A DNA stretch of 50,805 nt from an uncultured Eubacteriales bacterium. GTDB lineage: Bacteria > Bacillota > Clostridia > Oscillospirales > Oscillospiraceae. A model generated the notes under the pieces. That model saw only the letters and a list, made by a program, of their open reading frames with translations. It did not search any database and was not told the origin of the DNA. The stretch's first letter is position 1, and every line of letters starts with the position of its first letter. The stretch lies in the NCBI GenBank assembly GCA_902492005.1, contig CABUJV010000012.1:1-50805 (forward strand), written 5' to 3'. This document shows, piece by piece, positions 24,061-32,082 of the stretch. A program made the position numbers and the translations under genes.

Positions 24061-24202
24061 AGCGTAACTGCAGAGAAAATGGAAGCACGTTTGTCGGATC
24101 AGGCAGCAAAGCGGCGGTGCGCTTTGAACTGGAGAAACCGGTTTTCCACCCAATGTCCTTCGGCAAAGGCATATTATTGACCTTTCCGGGATGCGCGGGT
24201 TT

Positions 24203-24453
24203 TCAGCCCTGCAGTCCGTTTTCCTGTCGCTCCATATTCTCTACCACGATATCGAAAAGATCCCCCTGCGTGGCGGCGTACTCCAGCACCTTCCAGGGCT
24301 CGTTGGTGTGGAAGTGGATCTTAATCAGGTCCTCGTCCCCCACCGCCAGCAGGCAGTCGCCGGGGATGTTCTGCGCAATATAGTCGTGGATGTCGTCCTC
24401 CGAGAGGTTTTCCCCCTCGATCAGCAGTGGGTGTCAAAACGGTATTCAAGCAT
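24203..24453 (-). pseudogene. Frameshifted DhaL/FakA C-terminal-like protein
   Basis: The gene starts well (GAGGAG site, ATG at 24453, MLEYRFDTH) and then hits a stop. One frame over, the rest reads LIEGENLSEDDIHDYIAQ, NIPGDCLLAVGDEDLIKIHF, HTNEPWKVLEYAATQGDL and FDIVVENMERQENGLQG before TGA. A single missing base near the tenth codon explains everything: 251 bases would be 84 codons with one base restored. The readable part resembles the C-terminal domain of the fatty-acid kinase FakA/YloV family (VGDDDVVKVHVHT-type motif), often annotated as kinase to dihydroxyacetone kinase. It could be a recent mutation or a sequencing error. Confidence 0.7.
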
Positions 24454-24480
24454 CCCTTGTTCTCCTCTCTGATATAGGAA

Positions 24481-24510
24481 GGAAAGCCGCCACAGACGTG
24501 GCGGCTTTCC
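24481..24510 (-). terminator. Terminator of the rplM-rpsI unit
   Basis: A perfect 13-bp stem (24481-24493 with 24498-24510) and a 4-base loop lie 16 bases past the rpsI stop codon. The minus-strand tail is only mildly U-rich. Confidence 0.75.
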
Positions 24511-24526
24511 GAATGCGGCAGGTAAA

Positions 24527-24931
24527 TCAGCGCTTGCTGAACTGGGGCGCACGGCGGGCGGCCTTGAGGCCGTACTTCTTGCGCTCCTTCATACGCGGAT
24601 CGCGGGTGAGGAAGCCGGCGCTCTTGAGCGCAGGGCGGAACTCCTCGTTCATCTGGAGCAGAGCGCGGGCCACGCCGTGCCGGATGGCGCCGGCCTGGCC
24701 GCTGACGCCGCCGCCCACGACGGTGGCCACGATATCCACCTTGCCGTTGGTGTCGGTGGTGTTCAGGGGCTGACGGACCACCATCTTCAGGGTATCCAGG
24801 CCGAAATACTCGTCGATGTCGCGGCCGTTGATGGTGATGGAGCCGGTTCCGTTGGGGAACAGGTGGACGCGGGCCACGGAGGACTTCCGACGGCCGGTGC
24901 CGTAATGATAGGGCTTCTTGCTCTTATACAT
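24527..24931 (-). CDS. rpsI: 30S ribosomal protein S9 (uS9)
   Basis: A 134-residue uS9. The family motifs GTGRRKSSVARVHLFPNGTG, the central GGGVSGQAGAIRHGVARAL and the C-terminal DPRMKERKKYGLKAARRAPQ ending SKR (the tail that reaches the P-site tRNA) are intact. It follows rplM by about 20 bases with AAGGAGG upstream, the universal L13-S9 pair. It borders the right side of the accessory island. Confidence 0.99.
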   Translation of the reverse strand: MYKSKKPYHYGTGRRKSSVARVHLFPNGTGSITINGRDIDEYFGLDTLKMVVRQPLNTTDTNGKVDIVATVVGGGVSGQAGAIRHGVARALLQMNEEFRPALKSAGFLTRDPRMKERKKYGLKAARRAPQFSKR

Positions 24932-24950
24932 ATTCGAAATTCCTCCTTAA

Positions 24951-25382
24951 TTAACCCTGAGTCCAGGCTTCGGGCTTCTGGGCGGCGTGGTTGTGCTCGG
25001 CGCCGCGGTAGATCTTCAGACGGGTGAGGGAGTCCTTGGTGATGATGTTGCGGGGCATCATGCCGCGGACAGCCAGCTTCATGGCCAGCTCGGGCTTGTC
25101 CTGCATCAGCAGGCGGTACTTGGTCTCCTTCAGGCCGCCCACCCAGCCGGAGTGGGTGCGGTAATACTTCTGCTCCAGCTTCTTGCCGGTAAGCACGGCC
25201 TTCTCGGCGTTGACAATGATGACAAAGTCGCCGCAGTCGGCGTGGGGCGTATACTCGGGCTTGTGCTTGCCGCGGAGCAGGACGGCGGCGGTAGCGGCAG
25301 TCTTGCCCAGGGGCTTGCCAGCGGCGTCCAGAATGTACCACTTGCGCACGATGTTGCCCTTGTTGGCCATAAATGTGGACAT
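24951..25382 (-). CDS. rplM: 50S ribosomal protein L13 (uL13)
   Basis: A 143-residue uL13 with the KWYILDAAGKPLGKTAATAA block, the nucleic-acid-binding PEYTPHADCGDFVIIVNAEK segment, YYRTHSGWVGG and VRGMMPRN. GGAGGTTACACC precedes the ATG at 25382. It is co-transcribed with rpsI from a consensus promoter with a leader hairpin. Confidence 0.99.
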   Translation of the reverse strand: MSTFMANKGNIVRKWYILDAAGKPLGKTAATAAVLLRGKHKPEYTPHADCGDFVIIVNAEKAVLTGKKLEQKYYRTHSGWVGGLKETKYRLLMQDKPELAMKLAVRGMMPRNIITKDSLTRLKIYRGAEHNHAAQKPEAWTQG

Positions 25383-25437
25383 GGTGTAACCTCCAATTTG
25401 TTTGATCTTCTATGTTATTTTGCTCTAAACATGATTG

Positions 25438-25464
25438 ACGCTCCACTCTTTACGGGTGGAGCGT
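25438..25464 (-). ncRNA. L13-leader-like hairpin at the 5' end of the rplM transcript
   Basis: A perfect 9-bp stem (25438-25446 with 25456-25464) lies a few bases after the predicted transcription start and about 55 bases before rplM. Firmicute rplM-rpsI operons commonly carry a short 5' hairpin (the L13 leader) to which the ribosomal protein is thought to bind. Position and size fit; I could not align the consensus loop. Confidence 0.5.
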
Positions 25465-25469
25465 TTTGT

Positions 25470-25498
25470 ATTATAATACCCAAGTTACAAGGTGTCAA
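25470..25498 (-). promoter_or_regulatory. Consensus sigma-A promoter of rplM-rpsI
   Basis: Perfect minus-strand TTGACA (25493-25498) and TATAAT (25470-25475) with a 17-base spacer. Confidence 0.93.
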
Positions 25499-25607
25499 CC
25501 GCTTTTTCAAACTTTTTTTATTTAGAAAACGCAACCTCTCTTTTTCTCCCGTTATCTCTTGATATCTTTTATTTCCTAAATATCATTTTTCTTTTTTGAG
25601 GTGCTCC

Positions 25608-26366
25608 ATGAACAAGGTTTTGAGCCACGTCCGCCGCTGTGTGGAGGATTACGACATGATTCAGCCCGGGGACCGGGTGGCCGTTGGGGTCTCCGGGGGT
25701 AAGGATTCCCTGACGCTGCTGGCGGCCCTGGCCAAGCTTCGGGAGTTCTACCCCAAGCCCTTCACGGTGGAGGCCATTACGCTGGACATGGGCCGCGCCG
25801 ACGGCCGGGAGCGCGCCGACTTCTCCCGGGTGGCGGACCTGTGCGCCCGGCTGGGCGTGCCCTACACCCTGCTGCACACCGAGATCCACCACATCATCTT
25901 CGACCTGCGCCAGGAGAGCAACCCCTGCTCCCTGTGCGCCAAAATGCGGCGGGGCGCCCTCCACAACGCGCTCCAGGAACGGGGCATAAGCAAAATCGCC
26001 CTGGGCCACCACTACGACGATGCCGTGGAGACCTTTTTTCTCTCCCTGTTCTACGAGGGCCGCATCTCCTGCTTTCAGCCGGTGACCTACCTGGATCGGA
26101 CGGGTATCACCCAGATCCGGCCCCTGCTCTACTGCGGGGAGGCCATGATCCGCAGCGCGGCGGACAGGACCGGCCTGCCGGTGGTCTGCAACCCCTGCCC
26201 CGCCAACGGCTGCACCAAGCGGCAGGAGGTCAAGGAGCTGGTGCGGAACCTGGACCATCAGTATCCCGGTCTGAAGAGCCGGGTGTTCGGGGCCATGCAG
26301 CGTCTGCCCCTGCCCGCGTGGGAACCGGTGGAGCACCGCCGCCTGCCCCTGCCCGACGAGGAATGA
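25608..26366 (+). CDS. TtcA-like tRNA thiolation ATPase (PP-loop family)
   Basis: A 252-residue N-type ATP pyrophosphatase. The PP-loop VGVSGGKDSLTLLAAL binds ATP, GHHYDDAVETFFLSL is the second family block, and CxxC pairs (NPCSLCAKMRRG and VVCNPCPANGC) fit the TtcA group, which thiolates C32 of tRNA through an iron-sulfur cluster. Firmicute members are often more distant and some act on other tRNA positions, so the exact nucleotide is uncertain. The ATG at 25608 is chosen for the GAGGTG site; an in-frame TTG at 25596 is weaker. It is monocistronic with its own terminator. Confidence 0.88.
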   Translation: MNKVLSHVRRCVEDYDMIQPGDRVAVGVSGGKDSLTLLAALAKLREFYPKPFTVEAITLDMGRADGRERADFSRVADLCARLGVPYTLLHTEIHHIIFDLRQESNPCSLCAKMRRGALHNALQERGISKIALGHHYDDAVETFFLSLFYEGRISCFQPVTYLDRTGITQIRPLLYCGEAMIRSAADRTGLPVVCNPCPANGCTKRQEVKELVRNLDHQYPGLKSRVFGAMQRLPLPAWEPVEHRRLPLPDEE

Positions 26367-26368
26367 CC

Positions 26369-26402
26369 AAACGGGCGCCTTCCCAGTGGAGGCGCCCGTT
26401 TT
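26369..26402 (+). terminator. Terminator of the TtcA-like gene
   Basis: A 12-bp stem (26369-26380 with 26390-26401) followed by TTTTC on the plus strand, a few bases after the stop codon. It can also serve the convergent HPr-like gene. Confidence 0.85.
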
Positions 26403-26434
26403 CATCTCCGGCAAAAGCAGAAAGGCGCCGGCCC

Positions 26435-26677
26435 TTAGGCCAGCGCCCGTTCCTGCTTTCGCTTGAGCATCTCCAGCTTGCGGATCACATAGGGAGACTC
26501 GGTGACCACCTTTACCGGCTGGGTAAAGTCCAGCGTGAACAGTCCGATAAAGGACTTGGCGTCTACACGGATGCGGTCGTCCAGGGAGTGCAGGAAGACC
26601 TCTTCTTTGACGTCGCAGGCGATCTCCTGCAGGCGCTGGAGCTCGGCGACGGATTGAAACTTCATTTCCATCAGCAT
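26435..26677 (-). CDS. HPr-like protein lacking the phosphorylatable histidine
   Basis: An 80-residue HPr-fold protein. The region corresponding to Ser46 is clear (RIRVDAKSFIGLFTLDFTQP), as is the C-terminal helix, but the GLHARPA active-site block is absent: the N terminus reads MLMEMKFQSVAELQRLQEIA with no His. It therefore cannot relay phosphate to sugar permeases, yet keeps the Ser context used by HPr kinase, the same logic as Crh of Bacillus. The start at 26677 follows AAGGAGGT. An earlier in-frame start has no ribosome site. Confidence 0.8.
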   Translation of the reverse strand: MLMEMKFQSVAELQRLQEIACDVKEEVFLHSLDDRIRVDAKSFIGLFTLDFTQPVKVVTESPYVIRKLEMLKRKQERALA

Positions 26678-26705
26678 AATTGGCACTACCTCCTTATCTG
26701 TTCCG

Positions 26706-26734
26706 AGTATAACACGCCTAGGCGGTCCGCGCAA
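26706..26734 (-). promoter_or_regulatory. Sigma-A promoter of the HPr-like gene
   Basis: Minus-strand TTGCGC (26729-26734) and TATACT (26706-26711), 17 bases apart, 28 bases upstream of the start codon. Confidence 0.7.
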
Positions 26735-26848
26735 TTGTCACCTTATCCAAACTTCGAAGTTATAAATACTTTCGTTTGAAGCTATTTTTTGTTTTGTTTA
26801 TAGAAGTTGGGTCGGATCCTTCCCAAATATTTCCTTCTCTTGCCGAAA

Positions 26849-26880
26849 ACAGGAGCGCCGCCCGAGGGCGGCGCTCCTGT
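26849..26880 (-). terminator. Terminator of htpG
   Basis: A 15-bp GC-rich stem (26849-26863 with 26866-26880) directly after the htpG stop codon, exiting into GTTTTCGG on the minus strand and TTTTTG on the plus strand. Confidence 0.85.
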
Positions 26881-26886
26881 TTTTGT

Positions 26887-28803
26887 TCACTTCATCAAAC
26901 TGCACACCAGCTCGGTGTAGCGGGATGGGTCCTCCAGGGGGAAGCCGGCGATGAGCAGGGCTTGGTCGTACAGGATCTCGGCGTAGGTGCCCGCCAGCTC
27001 CTTGTCGCTGTCCAGGGCGGCCCGGAGAGCGGCAAAGGCGCCGGAATCCGGATTGAGCTCCAGCACCCGCTGGGCCTTCATAAATTTGGCCTGCTCAGGG
27101 TCCACCCGCTGGAAATACTTCTCCATCTCCAGGGTGACCGGGCCGTCGGAGGTCATACACACCGGGGCGGATTTCAGGATTCTGGACGCCCGGGCTTCCT
27201 TGATCCGGTCGCCCAGGGCCTCCTTGACGAAGTCCAGCACATCCTTGTTCTCCTCGGCCTTCTTCTCGCTGGCCGCCTTCTCCTCGTCGCTCTCGGGCAG
27301 GGCGTCGTTGTCATTGACATTCTTGAACGCCTTGCCATCCAGCTCGGCCAGGGTATTCATGATGAACTCATCCACCTCGTCGGTGAGGTAGAGGATCTCA
27401 TAGCCCTTGTCCAGAATGCGCTCCGCCTGGGGCAGCTTGGCCGCCTTCTCCACGCTCTCGGCGCAGAGGTAGTAGACGTAGGGCTGGTCCTCGGCCATGC
27501 GCGCCTTGTACTCGGCCAGAGTGGTGTTCTTCCCCTCCTTGGAGGACCAGAACAGCAACAGGTCCCTCAGCAGGTCCTTCTTTGCTCCGTATTCCCCCAC
27601 CACGCCGTACTTGATCTGGCGGCCAAAGGCAGACCAGAACTTCTCGTACTTCTCCCGGTCGTCCTTCTGGAGCTTGAGCAGCTCGGCCTTGATCTTCTTC
27701 TCCAGGTTGGCGGCGATGACCTTGAGCTGCCGGGTATGCTGGAGCATTTCCCGGGAGATATTCAGGGAGAAGTCGGGGGAATCCACCACGCCCCGGACGA
27801 AGGAGAAGCAGTCGGGCACCAGGTCGGCGCACTTATCCATGATGAGCACGCCGGAGGAGTAGAGCTGCAGGCCCTTCTGATACTCCCGGGTGTAGAAATC
27901 AAAGGGGGCCCGGGCGGGAAGATAGAGCAGGGCCTTGTACTCCACCATACCCTCGGCGGAGGTGTGGATCACCGCCAGGGGGTCCTCCCAGTCTCCGAAC
28001 TTCTCCTTGTAGAACTGGTTGTAATCCTCGCCCTTCAGCTCGCTCTTGGGCCGCTGCCACAGGGGCACCATGGAGTTGAGGGTCTCCCACTCCTTCACGG
28101 TCTCATACTCGGGCTTGTAGTCCTCCGGTGCATCCTCCGGCTTGGGCTTCTGATGGGAGTGCTCCATCTCCATGACGATGGGATAGTGGATATAGTCGGA
28201 GTATTTCTTCACCAGCTCGTCCAGCCGGTAGGTCTCCAGGTAGGGGTCGTAGTCGTCGTCCTCGGTATTGGCCTTGATGTGCAGGGTGATGTCGGTGCCC
28301 ACAGTCTCTTTTTCACAGGCGGTGAGGGTGTAGCCGTCCGCCCCGGCGGATTCCCACTTCCACGCCTCCTCCGAGCCGTAGGCCCTGGAGACCACCGTCA
28401 CCTGGTCGGCCACCATGAAGGCGGAGTAGAAGCCCACGCCGAACTGGCCGATGATGTCGGTCTTGTCTCCCTCCTCCTTCTGGGCCAGCTCCTGCTTGAA
28501 CTGGAGGGAACCGCTGCGGGCGATGGTGCCCAGGTTGGCCTCCAGCTCCTCCCTGGTCATGCCGATGCCGTTGTCGGAGATGGTGAGGGTGCGCTGCTCC
28601 TTGTCAGGGATCAGCGTAATTTTGAAGTCTCCCCGGTCCAGACCCACCTGATCGTCGGTGAGGGCCTTGTAGGCCAGCTTGTCCACCGCGTCGCTGGCGT
28701 TGGAGATGAGCTCCCGGAGAAAGATCTCCTTGTGGGTGTAGATGGAGTTGATCATCAGGTCCAGCAGCCGCTTGGATTCCGCCTTGAATTGTTTTTTTGC
28801 CAT
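26887..28803 (-). CDS. htpG: Molecular chaperone HtpG (Hsp90)
   Basis: A 638-residue bacterial Hsp90. The N-terminal GHKL ATPase has KRLLDLMINSIYTHKEIFLR, LRELISNASDA, DNGIGMTREEL and GQFGVGFYSAFMVAD. The middle domain includes FPLxR-like and NISREMLQ segments, and the C-terminal dimerisation domain follows. It is full length and intact. The ATG at 28803 is chosen for GGAGGCG upstream and the family-typical MAKKQFKAESKRL start. It is monocistronic, with a sigma-A promoter and a perfect CIRCE operator, so heat-shock control by HrcA is predicted. Confidence 0.98.
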   Translation of the reverse strand: MAKKQFKAESKRLLDLMINSIYTHKEIFLRELISNASDAVDKLAYKALTDDQVGLDRGDFKITLIPDKEQRTLTISDNGIGMTREELEANLGTIARSGSLQFKQELAQKEEGDKTDIIGQFGVGFYSAFMVADQVTVVSRAYGSEEAWKWESAGADGYTLTACEKETVGTDITLHIKANTEDDDYDPYLETYRLDELVKKYSDYIHYPIVMEMEHSHQKPKPEDAPEDYKPEYETVKEWETLNSMVPLWQRPKSELKGEDYNQFYKEKFGDWEDPLAVIHTSAEGMVEYKALLYLPARAPFDFYTREYQKGLQLYSSGVLIMDKCADLVPDCFSFVRGVVDSPDFSLNISREMLQHTRQLKVIAANLEKKIKAELLKLQKDDREKYEKFWSAFGRQIKYGVVGEYGAKKDLLRDLLLFWSSKEGKNTTLAEYKARMAEDQPYVYYLCAESVEKAAKLPQAERILDKGYEILYLTDEVDEFIMNTLAELDGKAFKNVNDNDALPESDEEKAASEKKAEENKDVLDFVKEALGDRIKEARASRILKSAPVCMTSDGPVTLEMEKYFQRVDPEQAKFMKAQRVLELNPDSGAFAALRAALDSDKELAGTYAEILYDQALLIAGFPLEDPSRYTELVCSLMK

Positions 28804-28846
28804 GGTGCACGCCTCCGTATATATGAATTTTCTTATAAACATAGCG

Positions 28847-28873
28847 TTAGCACTCATTATTCAAGAGTGCTAA
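28847..28873. promoter_or_regulatory. CIRCE operator (HrcA site) of htpG
   Basis: The sequence is an exact TTAGCACTC-N9-GAGTGCTAA, the canonical CIRCE inverted repeat bound by HrcA. It lies between the htpG promoter and the start codon. In Bacillus htpG is not in the CIRCE regulon, so this wiring differs from that model. Confidence 0.97.
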
Positions 28874-28877
28874 CGCT

Positions 28878-28906
28878 ATCATAATACTTAGGATACGATT
28901 TTTCAA
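28878..28906 (-). promoter_or_regulatory. Sigma-A promoter of htpG
   Basis: Minus-strand TTGAAA (28901-28906) and TATGAT (28878-28883) with a 17-base spacer; CIRCE begins five bases downstream. Confidence 0.85.
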
Positions 28907-28923
28907 GAGGGTTCAAAAAATAT

Positions 28924-29360
28924 TTACAATTTGACCTGCTCCGCCAGGGTGACGGAAAAGGTCTGCCGGAATGTCTGCGTCTCCCCCTCCACGGGCCACA
29001 GGTAGTCTCCCGCCGTCTCGTAGCCCGTATAGTCCGCCTGATTGGTCATTGTCAGGCCATAGCAGGTAAAGCTGTAGTCCCCATGGGCCGGCCCCATCTG
29101 CTCCAGCGCCTGCATGGCCGCCCGACGCCAGTTGAACAGCCCCACCTCTAGATACAGACCGATCAACACACCCAGACCCATCACGGCCCCGTAGGCCACC
29201 GCCAGGGATGGCTGACCGTGGGCAGGGCGTCGGCCTCCACGCTCTGGAACCGGGCGCCGCCCCGCTCCAGCCGGAGCGGGGACAGCAGCCCCTCTTTTTC
29301 GTAGAACCGGATGTTGGCCCGGCTCATGCCCAGAGTCCGTTCCAATTCCTTGACCGTCAT
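28924..29360 (-). pseudogene. MerR-type regulator with membrane tail, frameshifted
   Basis: From an ATG at 29360 the reading is MTVKELERTLGMSRANIRFY followed by EKEGLLSPLRLERGG, a clear MerR-family DNA-binding start. This frame soon ends (HPWRWPTGP then stop near 29185). One frame over, an open reading continues with a membrane helix (AYGAVMGLGVLIGLYLEVG) and an extracytoplasmic domain rich in aromatic residues, ending at 28924. A frameshift, probably with loss of the central MerR linker, best explains this. The C-terminal part looks intact, so it may be a recent break. No bases beyond the MerR part support a longer N terminus. Confidence 0.6.
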
Positions 29361-29422
29361 GTAATCCCTCCCCTTGAGGGCATTGTAAAGGGTAAAGCGG
29401 CTTTACAGTCAAGCCCTTTCCC

Positions 29423-29809
29423 TCAACTTTTCAGCATTTCCTCCACCAGCTCCACCGCAAAAAAGACCAGCCGGTCGCAGTGCTCCTTTTTCTCCTCCCC
29501 GCGCTCTTTGGCGCATTTGAGCAGCTCGGCACATTCCAGATGCTGGACCCACTCCCGAAAGGCCCGCTGGAAGGCCTGCGCGTCCTGACTGCTGTTCTTT
29601 CCCATCAGGCCCAGGGCCATCAGACCCCCGGTCACCGCCCCGCACACCGAACCCCGCCGCATTCCGGAGCCAAAGTGCTCGGTCAGGTTCAAAACGGCCT
29701 CCTCGTCCAGCCCCAGCTCCTCGGCGAAGGGCAGAACCACCGACTGGCAGCAGTTGTAGTGCCGGGCGGTGTCGGCCCGGAGCTCCCGGGCCCGTTCCAA
29801 TCTAGTCAT
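29423..29809 (-). CDS. C_GCAxxG_C_C family redox-type protein
   Basis: A 128-residue protein of the family named for its Cys pattern. Visible cysteines are NCCQSVV, then GSVCGAVTGGLMALG (the GxxCGA(V)xxG motif), and HLECAELLKCAKE and HCDRLV near the C terminus. Family members are suspected to bind metal or act in redox chemistry, and are often beside transporters or regulators; no reaction is established. The start at 29809 follows GGAGGAATTC and overlaps the end of the DUF4177 gene by eight bases, so the two are coupled. Confidence 0.85.
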   Translation of the reverse strand: MTRLERARELRADTARHYNCCQSVVLPFAEELGLDEEAVLNLTEHFGSGMRRGSVCGAVTGGLMALGLMGKNSSQDAQAFQRAFREWVQHLECAELLKCAKERGEEKKEHCDRLVFFAVELVEEMLKS

Positions 29810-30005
29810 GACAGAATTCCTCCTTTTCCCGTTCAAAAATCAGGTCCAGATTGCACAGCACCCCGCTCCCGCTGATGTGGGTGGGGATGCAGCCGGCATA
29901 CCGCCAGCCCTGGGCGGCATATTTGTCGATGACCGCCCGGTGCTCCTGGAATTTGACGGCGGCGACGCCGTCGGAAAGCAGGTTTACATATTTGTACTCA
30001 TACAT
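29802..30005 (-). CDS. DUF4177-like small protein
   Basis: A 67-residue protein beginning MYEYKYVNLLSDG and containing HRAVIDKYAAQGWRYAGCIP, the pattern of DUF4177 proteins: a short alpha/beta fold in which AxxGWELVxV-like segments recur. Function unknown. The ATG at 30005 follows GAGAGGAGACCGGAT. It lies 13 bases downstream of recG and overlaps the C_GCAxxG_C_C gene. Confidence 0.75.
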   Translation of the reverse strand: MYEYKYVNLLSDGVAAVKFQEHRAVIDKYAAQGWRYAGCIPTHISGSGVLCNLDLIFEREKEEFCHD

Positions 30006-30018
30006 ATCCGGTCTCCTC

Positions 30019-32082
30019 TCAATTGAACATGTCGGGATTTTCCTCAAACAGCCGCCGCACCTTTTCCAGCAGGGGCCGGTGCTCCGGCCGGGACAGGTCC
30101 GGGTCGGCGGCGAGCAGCGCCACCGCGGCGTCCTGGGCCTCCTTGAGCACCCGGGTGTCGGTGTTCAGGTCGGCCATGCGCAGCGCGGGCAGACCGTGCT
30201 GGCGGCGGCCGAAAAAGTCGCCGGGCCCCCGGAGCTTCAGGTCCTCCTCGGCGATCCGGAAGCCGTCGGCAGTATCCACCAGCACCTTGAGCCGGGCCCG
30301 GGCCTCCGGGCTGCGGTTCTCGCTGACCAGCACACACCAGGACTGGTGCTTCCCCCGGCCCACCCGGCCCCGGAGCTGGTGGAGCTGGCTCAGGCCGTAG
30401 CGATCGGCGTTTTCCACGATCATCAGCGTGGCGTTGGCCACATCCACCCCCACCTCGATGACAGTGGTGGACACCAGGATATGGGTCTCTCCCCGGGCGA
30501 AGGCGGCCATGGCCGCCTCCTTGTCCTTCCCCTTCATCCTGCCGTGGACCAACCCCACCCGCAGGTCGGGGAACACCTGCTTTTGCAGCCCTTCGGCATA
30601 CTCCACCACCCGCTTCAAGTCGGCCGCAGCGCGCTCCGGGTCGGTCTCAATGGCGGGGCAGACGATGTAGGCCTGCCGTCCCTGGCCGATCTGCTCCCGG
30701 ACAAAGCCGTACATCCGCTGCCGTTTGGATTCCCCCACCAGCACCGTTTTCACCGGAAGGCGGCCCGGCGGAAGCTGGTCGATGACCGACACGTCCAGGT
30801 CCCCATAGATGATGAGGGCCAACGTGCGGGGGATGGGAGTAGCCGACATGACCAGCACATGGGGGCGGATTTTGGGATTGCCCTTGGCGGCCAGGGCCGC
30901 CCGCTGCTCCACGCCGAAGCGGTGCTGTTCGTCAGCCACCACCAAGCCCAGCCGCCGGAAGGCCACCGGCCCGGACAGCAGGGCGTGGGTCCCCACCGCG
31001 AAGTCGATCTCCCCCGCCTCCAGAGCGGCATAGACCTTCTTTTTATCTCCGGCCCGCATGCTGCCGGTGAGCAGGCCCACCCGCATCCCGGCGGGGGCGA
31101 GCAGCGCCGACAGGGAGCGGTAATGCTGCTCGGCCAGGAGCTCAGTGGGGGCCATCATGGCCGCCTGCCAGCCGCTGCGGAAGGCCATCCAGGCACAGGC
31201 GGCGGCCACCGCCGTCTTGCCCGAGCCCACGTCCCCCTGAATCAGCCGGTTCATGGGCCGCCCCGAGGTCAGATCGGCGGCGCACTCGGCGATGGTCCGC
31301 CGCTGGGCCTCTGTGGGCGCAAAAGGCAGCAGAGCGTAAAAATCCGCCGGGTCGCAGGCCGGGAAGGCCGGCCCCTCCCCCCCGCTGCGGCGCCGGCGCA
31401 GCAGGGCCAGGCCGGCGGACAGGGTGAAGAGCTCCTCAAACACCAGCCGCCGTTTGGCCCGGGCCAGGGCGCCGAAGTCCTGGGGAAAGTGGATGCTGCG
31501 GCAGGAGAACTCCGCCGGAGCCAGGTCATGGGCCTCCAGCAGGCCCGGAGGCAGAGCCTCGGCCACCCGGTGGGCGCACTCCTCCACCGCCCGCTGGGCC
31601 AGTCCGGCCAGCAGGTTGTTGGACACCCCCGCCGTCAGGGGATAGACCGGCAGAATGCGCCCGGTAAACCGGGCCCGGTCCTCCCGCTCGAACACCGGGT
31701 TGGTCATCTGGCGGCCCCTCCGGTCCCTCTCCACCCGGCCGTAGAAGATGTACTCCTGCCCGGGGACCAGAGCATCCCGGACGTAGCTCTGGTTGAAAAA
31801 AGTGATGGTCATGGCGGCGGAGCCGTCCACTACCTTCACCCGGGTCAGTTCCAGCCCCTTCCGGATGCGGGACAGCCGCGGTGTCTCCGCCACCATGGCG
31901 CTCACGCACACCGGCGTGTCCGCCGGGGCCTGGGTGATGGCGTACCGCTTAGTCCGGTCCTCGTAGTCCCGGGGGTAGTAGCCCAGCAGGTCCCCCACCG
32001 TCCGCAGGCCCAGCTTTTCCAGGCTCCTGGCCCGGGCGGGGCCCACTCCGGGCAGGGCCGTCAGGGGGGTATTCAGCTCCAT
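30019..32082 (-). CDS. recG: ATP-dependent DNA helicase RecG
   Basis: A 687-residue RecG, which remodels stalled forks and branched DNA. The N-terminal wedge (OB) domain begins after TPLTALPGVGPARARSLEKLG. The helicase has Walker A GDVGSGKTAVAAACA, VVADEQHRFGVEQRAAL (the DEQH box), MSATPIPRTLAL and the C-terminal motifs QLRGRVGRG and FFGRRQHGLPALR. Its start overlaps the RNase M5-like gene by ten bases. Length and all motifs are normal. Confidence 0.98.
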   Translation of the reverse strand: MELNTPLTALPGVGPARARSLEKLGLRTVGDLLGYYPRDYEDRTKRYAITQAPADTPVCVSAMVAETPRLSRIRKGLELTRVKVVDGSAAMTITFFNQSYVRDALVPGQEYIFYGRVERDRRGRQMTNPVFEREDRARFTGRILPVYPLTAGVSNNLLAGLAQRAVEECAHRVAEALPPGLLEAHDLAPAEFSCRSIHFPQDFGALARAKRRLVFEELFTLSAGLALLRRRRSGGEGPAFPACDPADFYALLPFAPTEAQRRTIAECAADLTSGRPMNRLIQGDVGSGKTAVAAACAWMAFRSGWQAAMMAPTELLAEQHYRSLSALLAPAGMRVGLLTGSMRAGDKKKVYAALEAGEIDFAVGTHALLSGPVAFRRLGLVVADEQHRFGVEQRAALAAKGNPKIRPHVLVMSATPIPRTLALIIYGDLDVSVIDQLPPGRLPVKTVLVGESKRQRMYGFVREQIGQGRQAYIVCPAIETDPERAAADLKRVVEYAEGLQKQVFPDLRVGLVHGRMKGKDKEAAMAAFARGETHILVSTTVIEVGVDVANATLMIVENADRYGLSQLHQLRGRVGRGKHQSWCVLVSENRSPEARARLKVLVDTADGFRIAEEDLKLRGPGDFFGRRQHGLPALRMADLNTDTRVLKEAQDAAVALLAADPDLSRPEHRPLLEKVRRLFEENPDMFN

